From Ceratodon purpureus (lineage: Eukaryota; Streptophyta; Bryopsida; Pseudoditrichales; Ditrichaceae): 64,000 bases of DNA. This document shows, piece by piece, positions 1-11,887 of the stretch (its first letter is position 1; each line of letters starts with the position of its first letter). Made by a program: the position numbers and the translations under genes. The stretch is from positions 54,623,265-54,687,264 of the forward strand of contig CM026426.1 in the NCBI GenBank assembly GCA_014871385.1, given 5' to 3'. The notes below the pieces were generated by a model, which saw only the letters and a program-made list of their open reading frames with translations, ran no database searches and was not told where the DNA came from.

Positions 1-1835
1 GGCGGAGATCCATGGAGAAGAACATTGAACGCATAATGGAGCACCTGCAGATTCCCATTGTCACCCCTATGAAGGCAGCAAGTGCAAAAAGCAGCTCCAC
101 TTCAGAGACTGAAGATACGGACACATCATCAAAGCCAGATGACGTCAAGGAGAGTGCCTCAGTACTGGAGGTTTGAGTAATTTCTTCATGTGTTTCTGTC
201 CTGAACTTGCTTTACACTTCATTTGTAGCGTATTTCTTCAATTGTAGTGAATTGGTTCCAGCACCATTCGGCATGAATGTTTTATGACTATTCACAGTCA
301 TTGATATGTGACCACTTGACCAAGCCTGGCTATGTAATGCAGTACTGAAATTAGAATACATGACTGATACTACTAATGGAATTAGTGATAGTGTGACTCT
401 CCATAGTCATTGTATTAGAATCTATAACCTTCACAGTAATCAAGTCTTCCATGTGACTAGAACACATGTCTATGTGGGTCCATGCTGACCTCTTGCCCCT
501 GTACTGAGGAGGGATATAGGAAGGAGGGGAGTGGAAATCGCAGGCTGCAGACTTGGAGGAGGGAGATGGGCTTCCTACATGCGGTGATGTGCAGGATCCA
601 CATACAGCGGCCACCTCCAACAACCCGGCAAGAGGCACTCCAGATTGTGCTGTCGTGATCGTGGAAGATTCTACCGAACGTGCCTCTGCTGTGTACTCTA
701 GTCGGACTTTGAGGACTTCGAAGCCTACGAAGAAGGACATTAGAGCTCAGAAGAAGATGTGCATGACAAAGGTTGAGAAGCTCAAGAAGGACAATGAGAA
801 CCCAAAGAAACACAGGTCACTCCGGGGGAGCAAAGAGAAGGCTCAAAAGGTAGCCGATACCAAGACCAAGGAAGGCAACATTGGTAGTCAGCAGAACGCA
901 AAAGGGAAGAAGAAGAAAAACATGCCAGAACCGGTAAGTGAACATGTAAGTCAGTAGCTCGGTTTAGGGCTTCATAGTCATTCATGAAGAACGCGTTACC
1001 AGACTTCAATAGATGCAGTCTTTAAGTTTGAATCCATTTTTCATAGTACCAATGAAGTTATAAGATATGATTGCTCAGAGAGTCATTAAATTAGAATCAA
1101 TTAGTATTTGTTGTAATGGGGTTTGAATAAGGAATTGGAATGGTTAAAAATGCTCGAGGCACTGCTAAAAGCATGATATAAATTTGTGCATAACAGAAGA
1201 CCTGACTAATGTTTTTGTATTCCATTTTTTTTACATGGTTGTGCAAGAGACCCAGTTTGACACGGAGTCTGAGAAGGGTGATCCTGTGTGGGCCAAAGTC
1301 TTTACGAATTCACCGGTAAGTGTCAAAATTGCATTGTAGCTTGTACTTAGTCATTTCTTGCAATGTTATGCCTTACTTCTTCAGGAGTTCTGTGTGCCTA
1401 GTTCGTCACTATTCATAGTCATTGATACAGAATGCCTGATCATATTTGACTACATGCAGTCATGAAGAGGGAGCATCACTGAATGGTCATTGTTCCTGTG
1501 TTTTTTTAATAGAGATCCCCGCGGGAACCGGGGACTTGCAGTTCAAGCCAGGTGACCCTCTGAGACTGAAGGGACTAGAAGACGGCGAGGAGGATAAAGT
1601 TGTGGCAGTTGGTAAGGTGCACAATATAGCTGGGGCTACTCTACACGGAAAAGAAATATTTTCAGGTGCTCTGTTTGTAGAAGTGATCAGGAGCCTAGAT
1701 GACAACTACCGTTTGTTTTCACACGTAGATCTAGATGATCTTCCCGTGACCTTGGTAAAACAAGCGATAAGGCATTTTGTCTTGTGGCCCACAGATTTTA
1801 TGGACATTGATCTGCCCTTCTCTCAAGCAGTTTAG
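1..1835 (+). CDS. Partial four-exon gene with a DUF8039-like C-terminal domain (CACTA-associated)
   Basis: Four exons are visible: 1-170 (open at the window edge), 544-933, 1250-1315 and 1515-1835. All join in phase 0. The second and third donors are both CCG|GTAAGTG and the first is GAG|GTTTGAG; acceptors end CGCAG, AAGAG and ATAGAG. The spliced product is about 314 residues, acidic/Ser-rich first, then Lys-rich (runs such as GKKKKN). The last exon encodes a compact domain with VVAVGKVHNIAGATLHGKEI, a valine-rich strand, and near the end HFVLWPTDFMDID. That layout (a G-V/E-V strand, a histidine, then a fairly invariant WP) matches DUF8039, known from plant proteins linked to En/Spm transposons. 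The palindrome array that follows also suggests the 3' end of a CACTA-type element. The 5' end lies outside the window. Exon structure is inferred from splice signals and phase only. Confidence 0.55.
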
Positions 1836-1914
1836 CCCGGCCGAGGTACAGTTGCAGTGCATCTTGTTTGATTGTATATTTTTTCTTCCAATGAAATGTT
1901 TTGAATATCATTTG

Positions 1915-2960
1915 CAGGACCTGACATAGTTCTCACAACCGCATTGTTGACTTGTATTAGTCACCACTACGTATGATATTACTAATGTAAAATTCAAATC
2001 GTTGACTATGCACAGTAGTAAAGAGATAATCGAGTGACTGGCGTACGTTTAAATTAGACTACGCACAGTCAAGTTCTAGTCACAGAAACACCGACTAAAG
2101 ATAGAAATCTGACTGACGGCAGTGAAATAAACAACTATAATAGGACTCTACGTAGACATCAGATGATATAGGTGACTATGTATAGTACAATATATATGAC
2201 TATAAATAGTCGTATTGTGTGAAGTCTATGCATGACGCAATGCAGTCACAACCACACCACTATGCGTAGTGCTGTAGCATTAGTCACATCACTGTCACCT
2301 CACTACAATTAGTCATATCTATTTCGTGATGTCAACATTGAAGACTTTGTACAATCACTACCATATGGCTCCACGTAGTCAAATAAGTTTCAGTAAGGAC
2401 TAGAAATAGTCACTCACACAGTACTATAGCTAGTGATAAAATAGCTGATATTTCTCGTTATAACTTACTAAGCCTAGTCAGATCATTCATAGTCGTATTT
2501 CGGTTCTCGTCACTATGGGTAGTCAAATAAACATGACTCCAATGAGTCATATTTTCCCCACTCAATGAATGACTCAACTTAGTCAGCATCTCACTACTAT
2601 GCGTAGTGATAAAACTATTCATTCGTTGATTAATACATCACTACAATTAGGCATAATAATGAAGACACTCGAGTTGTATTGGTGACTCTAGAGAGTCATA
2701 TATTGTAAAGTCTTAATAGTCATCGATACCATTTTAATGACTACGTGTAGTCAACAATATATGACTCTACAGAGTCATATTTTCCCAAGTCTCAGAGCAG
2801 GACCCTACTCGAGGTCCCAATACACCATGGGAACGTAGTATCGGGAACAAAAAAATGTCCAATGTGACCGCTAGTCAGATTGTCCGGAGCGACTGACTCA
2901 AAATGACTAGAAACAGTATAAGTCACATTTTGGTTTATGCCCTATTACAGTCATAAAACC
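1915..2960. repeat. Dense array of imperfect TAGTCA palindromes (subterminal-type repeats)
   Basis: About 1 kb of non-coding DNA is saturated with short interrupted palindromes of the form TGACTA-N4-TAGTCA or CACTA-N4-TAGTG, for example GACTATAAATAGTC and ACTATGCGTAGTG, in both orientations and a few tens of bases apart. The same motif also lies in the introns of the upstream gene (285-300, 394-409, 1407-1421, 1447-1462) but not in its exons. Subterminal arrays of short, partly inverted motifs bound by the transposase are a known property of CACTA elements. I did not find a clear CACTA terminus, so the outer border is open. Confidence 0.7.
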
Positions 2961-3369
2961 CAGTCACATTGGGCTGGACTTCATCCAAAACCCTAGCCGC
3001 CGCACCCTAAATTCTAACCACCACCTGTTTTCATTCATCGACTAGGGTTCATCCAAACACCAGATTGCATCCACCTTACATTTTTCATCCATCTAACAGT
3101 TTTCATCCAAGATAGAGTTAGTGTAGGCCAAGGCAGTAACCTAATTGTTTACAGTCTCCCCCATGAACAACAGCTTTACTTCTCTCCTACAGTTTTACTG
3201 CCCCTTTATTCTATTGCGTTAAATCCTCGGTTAATAGGCAACCTAGATGGCTGATCCCTCTGGATGTCCAAGAATGTATCCATCTAGGTGAATCCTTCTG
3301 TGCCTTAGGATATGCCAAAATTTTGGCAATATACATGGTCGGGAATGGTCCAATGGGACTCTAGTAATC
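2961..3369. other. Gene-free stretch
   Basis: No coding signal. It contains several copies of TCATCCA and a few AACCCTA-like words. It may be the outer flank of the palindrome array or older debris. Confidence 0.4.
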
Positions 3370-3910
3370 CTAGCGTCTACGGTGTCTTTGCAATCGGACT
3401 CGAAGCTCATCATCTACTATCACTCCCCATTTGATCTTCTCTTTGTGATCTGCTAGAAGTAGTAGGCTAAGCTGCTTAGAGGTGATGCAATTGCAGTCAT
3501 TCTTGAAAAAGATTTGACTAAGAATCCCCCAAAATCTAGCAAACCAAGGCTCCTCTAAAAGATGCCCTGGGGCAAAAACATCATACTTCCTATCATCCTC
3601 TAGGTGATACCCTTGACAGCCTTCGCGATGTTGGCCTTTGGTGTTGCGCAATCCTGGCTCTACTCCGTGATGCCAGTGCCGTCCCAGCCAAAGAATGCGC
3701 ACATGTACCTACACAAATAATGCATTGGAATTCCTTTCAAGATGCCCAAAGGGTATGGCTCGTCCTTGCTCCGCTCGGCCATGGTTGTCTAGAACTCCGT
3801 ACAGTGCGCTACGTCCACGATGCACGTCAGCTTGGTCTAGTATTTGAAGAGGTTGGTGCGGATCAACCATGCTCTGTCGATCTTGGGCTTCCACTCCCTC
3901 ACCATTTGCG
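3370..3910 (-). pseudogene. Decayed ORF, split by element A
   Basis: Read on the minus strand this stretch keeps protein-like segments (for example GLIYMPQMVREWKPKIDRAW across the junction, YPLGILKGIPMHYLCRYMCA, and later DVFAPGHLLEEPWFARFWG), broken by several stops and at least one frameshift. The first few codons lie at 7541-7610, on the far side of element A; joining the two parts at the duplicated GCATG restores a continuous reading frame over the junction. That shows A inserted into an older coding sequence. I do not recognise the protein. It could be a captured host gene or an old element's accessory ORF. Confidence 0.45.
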
Positions 3911-4639
3911 GCATGTGTCGAAACACGAAAACACATTTAACATCCGGATAACACTCAAAACGAGTATAAACTCCTGTATTGTCTGCGTGGTTCCAAGTAT
4001 CGTCCAGGGATTCAATAGTGCTTTGTCAAGAAGCTACTCACAATCATCCCGATTCTCCTTACTGCTCGGATAGTATTTCCAGAACAAAACACTCCTTCTC
4101 TATTCTCTTTGTTACTTTGTGTTTTCACCAAACCAACTCCAAAGTATTGGATAGAATACTACCTCACAACTGATTAAGAACACTCTGGTCAGCAGGTCAC
4201 ACGGGCAGCTACTTCCGATCCGTGAGACTACAAGGACAAACCGATCTGGATCTGAGAGAACCAAGATCGAGTTATCTCTAGGCGACCCATATTACTATCC
4301 AAACCCCTGCTCAGAGAGTGCGAAACCCCGTCAGAAGTTCAGGGAGCCGGATCAAGTACCCCTCGATCCGCTTCGACCTTAGCGACAACTATTCCGCGTG
4401 AGGTTGGGTTGGAGGACGGAACAGTGAGGCTTCAACTTCTACGACAACCTGCTCAATCTTTCTGCTCAATCTCAGTATTGTTCCGATTCGCATCCCGTCA
4501 CAACTTCCATCACCTTCCTATCCGAGCTACAGCAGAAGTCTCGACACCCTCTCGGATCATTCAGACTGAGCAAGAAACCACGTACAGTGTATACAAAACA
4601 CGAATACTTTACTGATAAGGAATATAGGAAGGAATTATG

Positions 4640-4681
4640 CAAAACAAGGACCCAGCCTGCATCGCCTTCTCCACTTAAATA
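4640..4681 (-). promoter_or_regulatory. Conserved promoter-like block of element A
   Basis: Minus strand: TATTTAAG starting at 4681 is followed exactly 32 nt later by CCTTGTTTTG starting at 4649. Elements B and C show the same pair at the same distance. This fits a TATA box and a transcription start region pointing into the last 0.73 kb of the unit, as expected for the U3/R border of an LTR. Confidence 0.55.
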
Positions 4682-4843
4682 AGCAGGGGATTTCACAAAA
4701 GCGGCGGCGCCAAAAGGTTCAATAAAAACCCTAAATCCTAATCATTTACTTAGAATCCTACTTTACGGTTAATCCGGATCTCACCGGTCCGATACCTACT
4801 CCTATAAATCCGGAAAGTGACTGGCAATTCCGGTACGAGGAAT

Positions 4844-7012
4844 CTATCCTGTCTTTCTCTTCTTACGGCTCTCCTTCTCCTTTGACCGGGTTGTCCTCGG
4901 CTCGGATCCTCCTCCCTTTGCAGCACGTTCCGTCTGTCGCCTTGCTTTGGTTTCGGCCTTTGTTTCCTTTGCTTTGACGTCCAATGACCGGGTAACGATC
5001 TTGGTCTTGGGGTACTTGACGAATGTACCTCTCAGGGTAGGTGTACCAGACGTCGGGGTCCAGGTATCCGTTCCGGTTGTCCCGGCTGGGAAACTCGCGT
5101 AAGAATCCGAGTCGGACTCGAAAATCTCAATTGTGCCGGGATTGATTGGACCCTTCCTCTTCCTCAATTGGCGCGTGGTTCCAGAAGAATCCGCTGGAGA
5201 CACTTCCACAAGCGTTCTGACCGGGGTAGGTGTGACAGTACGAGTCCGGGCCGTTGGTGAAGGAGTAAGAGTTCCGTCCTCAACCACTCCGGTACGCGAG
5301 GGTGGTGATATGGATCTCCTCCACTGACTCCTGGCCACCTCCCGTTGATGAACCGGAACCACAACATCCCTGACCGTCGTGGTAACAATCGGCTGCACGG
5401 TCCGGGTAACCTCTTCCGTGACTGTTTGCTCCTCGGATCGCCTAAGGATGACTGTGGTTCCTGTAACCTCCGTCTGGCGGAGGGGGATAGTACAACTCTG
5501 CTGAGCGATACTGGCTCCGAGTGATGCCTCCTTTGCTATCACCCCAACTATCAAATCCGCAATTGTCCAAGGTGGACCAAAAATATCCGAATCCGTGGCC
5601 CTATCCTGCTCATACCTAAGCTGTGGCGACCGAATCTGCTCCTGAGGAGTCTTGAACCTTGCTCCACGGGATTCCTCTACCACTGTCCAAGAGGGAGATC
5701 CGGGAAATCACGTACCAACACTCGGACTTCCGGTTCCCGGACAGAGCAATCTCTTCATCAACTTTAGAGTCTTGCCCATCGAGTACTCCTACTTGTACTT
5801 GATTGTGATGATCCTCTCCCTGTCCTGTAAGTGAGCTGGGGCCATTATGTTCTCATCAAACAACCGGGCCTTGTTGACTACAACGCGTGGAACTCCCACC
5901 AACTTCCGGATCTTGTCCAAGGTCTGCTCCTACTCGGCGTAGAACTGACGGATCTCCTCGCTCTTCGTCGTGAGTTCCGAGGTAAGTTCCTTAATCAGGA
6001 GCTCCAGCCGCTGCTTCTCGCTCCGTAACTTTGGTGCATCCTTCAGAAGCTCGACTTCCCGTATAACCTCCTTTGGTTCACAGCCTCCTAGCGATGTGCA
6101 GACACTCCGGAACAGCGACTCAATCCGCTCGTAAGTGGCCTAAGCCTGGTGGGTCCCTTTCCTAAGTGATTGGAACAGGTCAGCCGGAAACCCTCGCTTG
6201 GAACTCACTGCCTTCCTTGCCGCGTCATCTCGGCCCGTGAAAGGTTCTACGTGATGGGATGTGGCTCGTTCCGATCGCGACTTAGAGTGGGCCTTCGTTG
6301 GGGCGGCTTCGGAAAGTATCTGCACATCCAATTCCCCTCCTTCCGTGGACGCCGTGTCGGAGTCCTCGTCGTGCTGCCTTCCTTCCACTCCTGCTAGTAC
6401 CTCCTGCAAGATGAGGAGATCCTTGGCTATCCTGTAGCTCTCCTCCTCCTTATCCATCAGCAGGCCACATGCATGGTAGAGATGGTAAAGGAAAGGGATG
6501 ATCGGAGTTGCTTTCTTTCCGACTCCGGCCAGCAATTTCTGCACAGTATCCGATACAAGCACGGCCGAGTTTACGGGACGCTCACCCGTATAGGCTCCGA
6601 GGATCGTGTTTCCGACTGTGATGGTGACTTGTTCTGGTTTCAGGACCTGTCTCTGTCTCCTATTTTTATAGGCGTCTACTACATATCCATTATTCTTATG
6701 GACCTTTCCGTGGAACCTATCCTGCACGTACTTACTCGTTCTGGTCGCCCAACTCAATCCCTCCTGAACGAAATCGTAAGTGGCCGCCCACATTTCCGCG
6801 GTCCACTGAGTTGGATGACCTCCGATCAAATTATCCCATCTATTATCCGGCCCATCTACGATTTCTCTCACCATCTCCTCATCTCTCAGCAACCAGGGTC
6901 GTGATAGCAAACCCTGGCACCTCATCCGGGTGAGATCCTCAACCAGCTCCTTCATCTCACTATCGGTCCTCGGAAGTGCGGGGCTAAGAACTCTAAGCTG
7001 AATTGGCACCAT
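4844..7012 (-). pseudogene. Element A accessory ORF (family shared with B and C), four in-frame stops
   Basis: One reading frame of about 720 codons, interrupted by TAG (6140), two more TAGs near 5941 and 5791, and TGA near 5716. The N-terminal half (MVPIQLRVLSPALP..., then a helical domain with TAEMWAATYDF and PIIPFLYHLYHACGLLMDKE) is clearly related to the ORF of element C (TAQLWRETYGF; LPSFLIHLYRHKGLL). A charged, coiled-coil-like middle follows (EKQRLELLIKELTSELTTKS), then a Thr/Pro/Ser-rich stretch and a very basic C-terminus (EKESRKKRKTG). The pattern of the first domain resembles the putative plant transposon protein domain found in accessory ORFs of plant gypsy elements; that assignment is tentative. 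No enzyme motif is visible. Confidence 0.6.
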
Positions 7013-7540
7013 TGCTACGTCCCACTTCCCTCCCTTTACAAGCCGTCAACATAAAATCCGGCAATCCAAGTGCCAGTGAATCATAAAAGACAAAAACACC
7101 TCACCGCTCTTTCACTCTCTACTCACAGTCCGCAAAAAGGAACTCCAAACCTTAACACTCCTGCATATATAGTCAAGGCTAAGACGGCGTGTATTTGCAG
7201 CCGCCACCATACTTGGCCAAGCGTTATCGGATCATGATGACTCCCGCGTCGAATCGGATCCCGCAGGCGGTTACGGTAACGGTCAACTCTCGGAACACTC
7301 CCTTGATCCGAGTTCTTCATCCGAGTTTTCTGTTCCAAGTTCCGAGATTGGAATTCGAGAATTTGGCCTGTGTTAACTGTTTTAAGGATCTTGGAGCATC
7401 CGGTTCAGACTAACTCTTAATACGGATAGTGTCTAGCTAGTTTTACCTAATTAACCAAAAAAAAATGAAAAATTAATTGAATCCTAACTCTGGTTGGGGA
7501 TTATCCGGTTTATTTAGAGTTTCTCGGATCCTAGAGCATG

Positions 7541-8229
7541 TAGATCAGCCCTAAGTTGTTCTTGCCCTCCCTGGTGTCTACGACTACTACGGCTATGGTG
7601 GACAGCAAGGAATTAACAAGCAATAAAAAACATACCACTTCCAAAACAGTGTCTAAAACAAGAGCTAACCAAATACACAAAGGATGAGCTAAAGGAGGAG
7701 GGAGAGCAAGAGAGAAGGCAAGAAAATGGGAGTGGAGAGGTGTGAGAAGATCCTAGAGAAGGGTCTTTTTGTAGGAGTGCCATGGGCTTGGTTTGGTTGC
7801 CGAGGTAGGCACTTGAAAACCAACCAAGGATACTGGCGGCGTTGTTCGTTCTCGCCAAGGGGGTTTTGGAGGTAAATTATCCTATCATTATAGTGTCCAT
7901 GATGGTCTAGGACTGCTTGGCGGTGCCTAGACTGGTCGTTATGGGTTCTCGGTTGTCCCTACTGTCCATGAAAATTGGGTTCACCTGATTTGATTAGTAA
8001 GTTTTTCATTCGAGTTCGCTCTTGGTGTCCATTTGTTGCATCCCGAAAGGTTATACTCACATGCAAATGGCTAACATTGATAGTTGGTAGAATTGTCTGT
8101 CAAGTCACCGCCTTGAGTGTCTGTGATTTTTGTGTCGTGTGGCTCAGTTGTAGGAAAAAATCCCTTGAATTGGCGGTGGCAGTGGCGATTATCTGCACTG
8201 TTTTCAGGCAAGCTCTCAAAGGGAAGGAA
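7541..8229. other. Spacer between elements A and B
   Basis: The first 70 bases continue the decayed ORF cut by A. The rest has no convincing coding signal; one 81-codon minus-strand ORF at 7613-7858 has no recognisable feature. On the minus strand the stretch next to B would have been contiguous with 11622 onwards before B inserted, so it is probably the 3' part of gypsy element E or its flank. No LTR matching element G was found here. Confidence 0.4.
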
Positions 8230-8727
8230 TGTGAGATCCTAGAAGGTCAAAAATAACCGGATATCCCTAAACACAAACTAGATTTCATTTTATTTTTTAT
8301 TTTTTTGGTTAAGTAGGTAAATATAGACTAAAAATAATCCGAGTTAGAAGTTAGTCAAAATCGAGTCCTCTAAAATTATTAAAATAGTTAAATCGGAATC
8401 TTTTCCAGGACAGGACAACCGGATCTGATCCGGTTAAAAGTTGACCATTACAGTAACCGCGTTTGGGATTTGATCCGAGGTGGTGGTAATCATGACCTGA
8501 TAAAGGTTGGATCGGTACGATGGCGGCGGCAATTAAGCGCCAAACCTCAGTAATGATTTGCAAGGTATATAAGCGGGGATGCTTAGTGTTTAGAGGTCTT
8601 TTTGGAGATTGTAAGTAGAGAGTGAACGAGTGGTGAGATGTTCATTCCGATTCAGTAGTAGTTGGATTGCCGGATTTCTTGCTGTTGGATCGAGTGTGTC
8701 GGATAGCGAGCGAAGTAAGTGTTAGCG

Positions 8728-10692
8728 ATGGCTCCCATAGCGCTCCGGAATATTAGCCCTACAATTCTAGAAGACGAGGAAAAGAGGCACGAGTTGATAG
8801 ATGACCTCACCCGGATGTGGTGTAACGGATTGCTAGCTTGGTTATGGCCGCTAAGAAATGAGGCGATGGTGAGGGAGTTAGTGGAGGGTCTGGGATGTCA
8901 GTGGGATAACTCGGTCAGCGAGAGGTTTACCGGGCCAATTCATCATCAAGGACGTTGTCCAAAAACTCCCACCTGGAATCGGAAAGAAGCCTTCTCTCAT
9001 CATCCCAATCCTGTTTCATCTATACTTGAAGAAGGGATGTTTGAGGGAGAAGGAGGAGGGTGACATGAAGGTGGCACGACACCTGATGTTCTTCAAAGAG
9101 GATAGGGACAGCGATGCCGGCAAAGCGGAAGGGGACGAGATGGATACGGATCCAAAGGAAGTAGAACCGGAACCGGAACCACCTCGCAAGCCAACTCTAG
9201 TGAGGTCTTATTCCAAGTCGCGATTCCAGCAGGCGACCTTTGAGCAGGTGGAACCTTCAACCGTTACAGACATGGTCCTTCAGGAGAAAATTGCTTCCAT
9301 GCGCAAGTTTCCGGATGACCCTTTCCGGTCACACAGGGAGGACTTCCGGGATGCATAGGGAAATTATGAGCAAATCGTATAAGTACTCCGAAGGGCTTGT
9401 TTGGCTATGGACAGATGCAAGCCAGAATGTTTGCCTGGCAAGTTGAAGCGTTGAAGAAACAGCGCCTGCTTGAGGGAGAGAAGGAGCACCTAGGAGATCT
9501 GTGTAACGGGACCATCAACGGAATTAGCGGTCAAGAATAAGGAAGTCCGCAGGTTCCACGTTGAGCAGGAGTAGGTCTTGAACATGATCCCGACTTGGTC
9601 GGACAAGCACGCAACGTTGTCAACAAAGCAAGAATGTTCAACGATGATTCTCGGGCAAACAACGGCATGGTCTATGCGAAGAAGATCATTACAATCTTGT
9701 GCAACAATGACAAAGCAATGACGAAGACTTTGGGGCTCATGCGGAAGTTGCTGGAGTCGTAGCCTATGACCCGGGTGGTGGTTGAATCCACTCCAGGATC
9801 CCCTTTATTATTCGTTACAAAGGCAGGGGAGTCAAGCGCGACGCCTTGGACGACGGAGTTTAGGGTGCCCAAGTCGACAAAGAAGGAGATGGTTTGATCA
9901 CCGCGGATGATAGGGGATAGACTAGAGAGTCATCCCGGATTCTGTCTCCGATCCGATCATTGATCCGGTCTCCAATTGAATCTCTAGTGCGAGCTCCTAT
10001 GGTGACGGTAGCGGAATTGATCTATTGAGAAGACGCTCGTATGACATCACCACACGCTCGCCAAGTGGTGCCGGATGTGACAACGCATCTTCTCCACACG
10101 GAAGTGATCTGGTCTCAATCCAGCGAGTTGATGGTGATGGAGGAAACCATGGACACCTACATTCGTGCACTAGTTCGGGTCGTGGACATCGTAGTAAGCC
10201 CAAGGAAGAAGAGATCACTTGTGAGGGAAGTGGGACCAAAGTGGGCAGTAGTTCTGTCTCCACCCAGACGTTGCCGAGAGATCACTTCTAGACTCCCAAT
10301 GTCACCCCGGCGCAGACAGTGACTCCACTGTTGGAATCACTAGCACCATCCGAGGACACGAGCCGGACTTTGAAGAAGCGGAAACCTCCGGATAAGCCGA
10401 ACACGATCGATTTGGCGTCCGACGAGAGTCAGCGGATTCGGATTCTTCCAGAAGTTCCCCTTCCTGCACAACCGGATCTCTTACCCAAACTCCCAGGCCT
10501 GTTAATACCCCAACGAAGTCTCCTGAGCAGCAGATCATCACCCAATCTCAGGACAACAAGGCAAAAGCGATGAGGGCGGAGGACAAGGGTGCGCAAAAGG
10601 CACGTAGGGAGCAGAAGGCATGATGATTGGAGCCAGAGCCAAAACAGCCAAAGGACGACAAAAGAAAGGCAAAGAAGACAAAGTCCCAATAG
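8728..10692 (+). pseudogene. Element B accessory ORF, heavily decayed
   Basis: Starts ATG at 8728 (MAPIALRNISPTILED...), matching the start of the element A ORF (MVPIQLRVLSPALP). The related N-terminal pattern (LTRMWCNGLLAWLWPLRNE) is clear to about 8935. After that the frame is broken repeatedly, with fragments in different frames at 9026-9358, 10041-10322 and 10319-10573, and it ends in a Lys-rich tail (RKAKKTKSQ, stop at 10690-10692). It lies between the two TATA blocks of element B. Compared with A it has lost an internal stretch after the first 70 codons. No function can be assigned beyond membership of this family. Confidence 0.55.
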
Positions 10693-10841
10693 ACCACCAC
10701 TTGTCACTTTCCGATTTTATAGGTGTAGAAGTCGGATCTTAGACCCGGATCAGTTGCAGTAATAGGATCCTAGGTAGTTGATTGGAAATTAAGGTTCCTG
10801 CAAGAACTTTTGGAGCCGCCGCTTTTGTGAAAGCCTCCGCT

Positions 10842-10883
10842 TATATAGGAACGGCTGGCGGCGTCTTCCAGGTCCTTGTTTTG
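10842..10883 (+). promoter_or_regulatory. Conserved promoter-like block of element B
   Basis: TATATAGG at 10842 is followed by CCTTGTTTTG at 10874, a start-to-start distance of 32 nt, the same as in A and C. It lies 747 bases before the 3' end of the element. Confidence 0.55.
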
Positions 10884-11887
10884 CATGATTCCTTCCCATA
10901 TTCCTTATCAGTATAGTATTTGTGTTTTCCTACACTCTGCGTGACTTCCATCTAAGTGTGAATGATCCAAAAGGATGGTAAGAGTTCTTTTGTAGACCGA
11001 ATGTAAAGGTGACGGAAGTTGTTGGACAAGACTCGAATCATATCGGTTTGGAGATTGAACAAAAGGATTGAGAAAGCGTTCGTAGGAGTGGAAGCCTCAC
11101 CTTCCGAGTCTCTTACATATCTCATGCGGAATAGCCATCGCTAGGGTCGAGGGGTACCTGATCGGGCTCCCTAAACTTTTAAAGAGGTTTCGCAATCAGT
11201 GAGAGGAGGATTGGAAAGTGGAACAGGTCACCTAGAAATAGCCGTATCCTAGTTCTCCCGGATCCAGATTGGTGTGTTGTTGTAGTCTCACCGATCGGGA
11301 GGAATCATTTGTGTGACCTGCTAACCAGAGTCTTTTAGGTCAGTCGTGAGGTGGTTTTTAATCAAGTACGTTGAAGTTGGTTGGCTGAACTACACAACGA
11401 AGGAGATAGAAGGAAGAGAAGAGAAAGAAGAAGAAGAAGAAGTATCCGGTTCCAAAGATACCATCTGGGAATAGAGAAGAGAAACCGGATCGCTTAGGAG
11501 AAGATACCTGACAAAACACTATTGAGTCCCTGGAACGATACTTGGAATCACACGGATAGGAAGAAAGTTTCACTTGTTTTGGGTGCTAACGGGAAAAAAA
11601 ACAAAATTCCGTGTTCCGACAAGGAATCAAAGGTGACCAAGGGTGTTAGTAATGTATGTGGCTCTGGCCATGACTGGTTAGGTCACACCCTGAAGTCCTT
11701 AGAAGGCACCGGGGGAGTTGATATCCATGGCAAGGACTTTAGGAAAAGTGGTGATTTTTATAAAGCGTCAGTGGTGACCATCGTTGGAGGTATCCGTGGC
11801 AGTGGCTTTAGAGAAAGTGATGGGTTACTTTTAGTCTCGCTGGTGTCCGTAGTGTCTGTGCTGTCTGTGACGTCCTCGGAATCTGTC

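Larger units (their letters stand above)
3916..7535 (-). mobile_element. Element A: solo-LTR-like unit with internal ORF
   Basis: Minus-strand unit of 3620 bp, flanked by the 5-bp direct repeat GCATG (3911-3915 and 7536-7540). It ends ...TCGACA on its 3' side. Its 5' end reads TCTAGGATCC, where sister B reads TGTGAGATCC, so the initial TG appears mutated. The 5' leader, ORF and about 0.75 kb 3' region align by eye with B over their whole length. I found no direct terminal repeat inside it. TG...CA-type ends with 5-bp duplications are the hallmark of LTR-retroelement integrase, so a solo LTR is the simplest reading. A TATA-like box (TATATATG, minus, near 7171) lies upstream of the ORF and another TATA block lies after it. 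Confidence 0.7.
8230..11621 (+). mobile_element. Element B: solo-LTR-like unit with internal ORF
   Basis: Unit of 3392 bp beginning TGTGAGATCC and ending TTCCGACA, flanked by perfect 5-bp repeats AGGAA (8225-8229 and 11622-11626). It is the head-to-head inverted sister of element A, homologous from the first bases through leader, ORF and 3' region. TATATAAG (8566-8573) stands about 160 bases before the ORF start, and a second TATA block stands after the ORF at 10842. A short GAA-type microsatellite lies near 11427-11443. There are no long terminal repeats inside. Best read as a solo LTR; a non-autonomous element mobilised by an integrase is the alternative. Confidence 0.75.

Noticed and set aside
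8230-11621. Element B as a classic TIR transposon
   Set aside because: Only the outer TGT/ACA is inverted, as in LTRs. No longer inverted repeat and no transposase are present.
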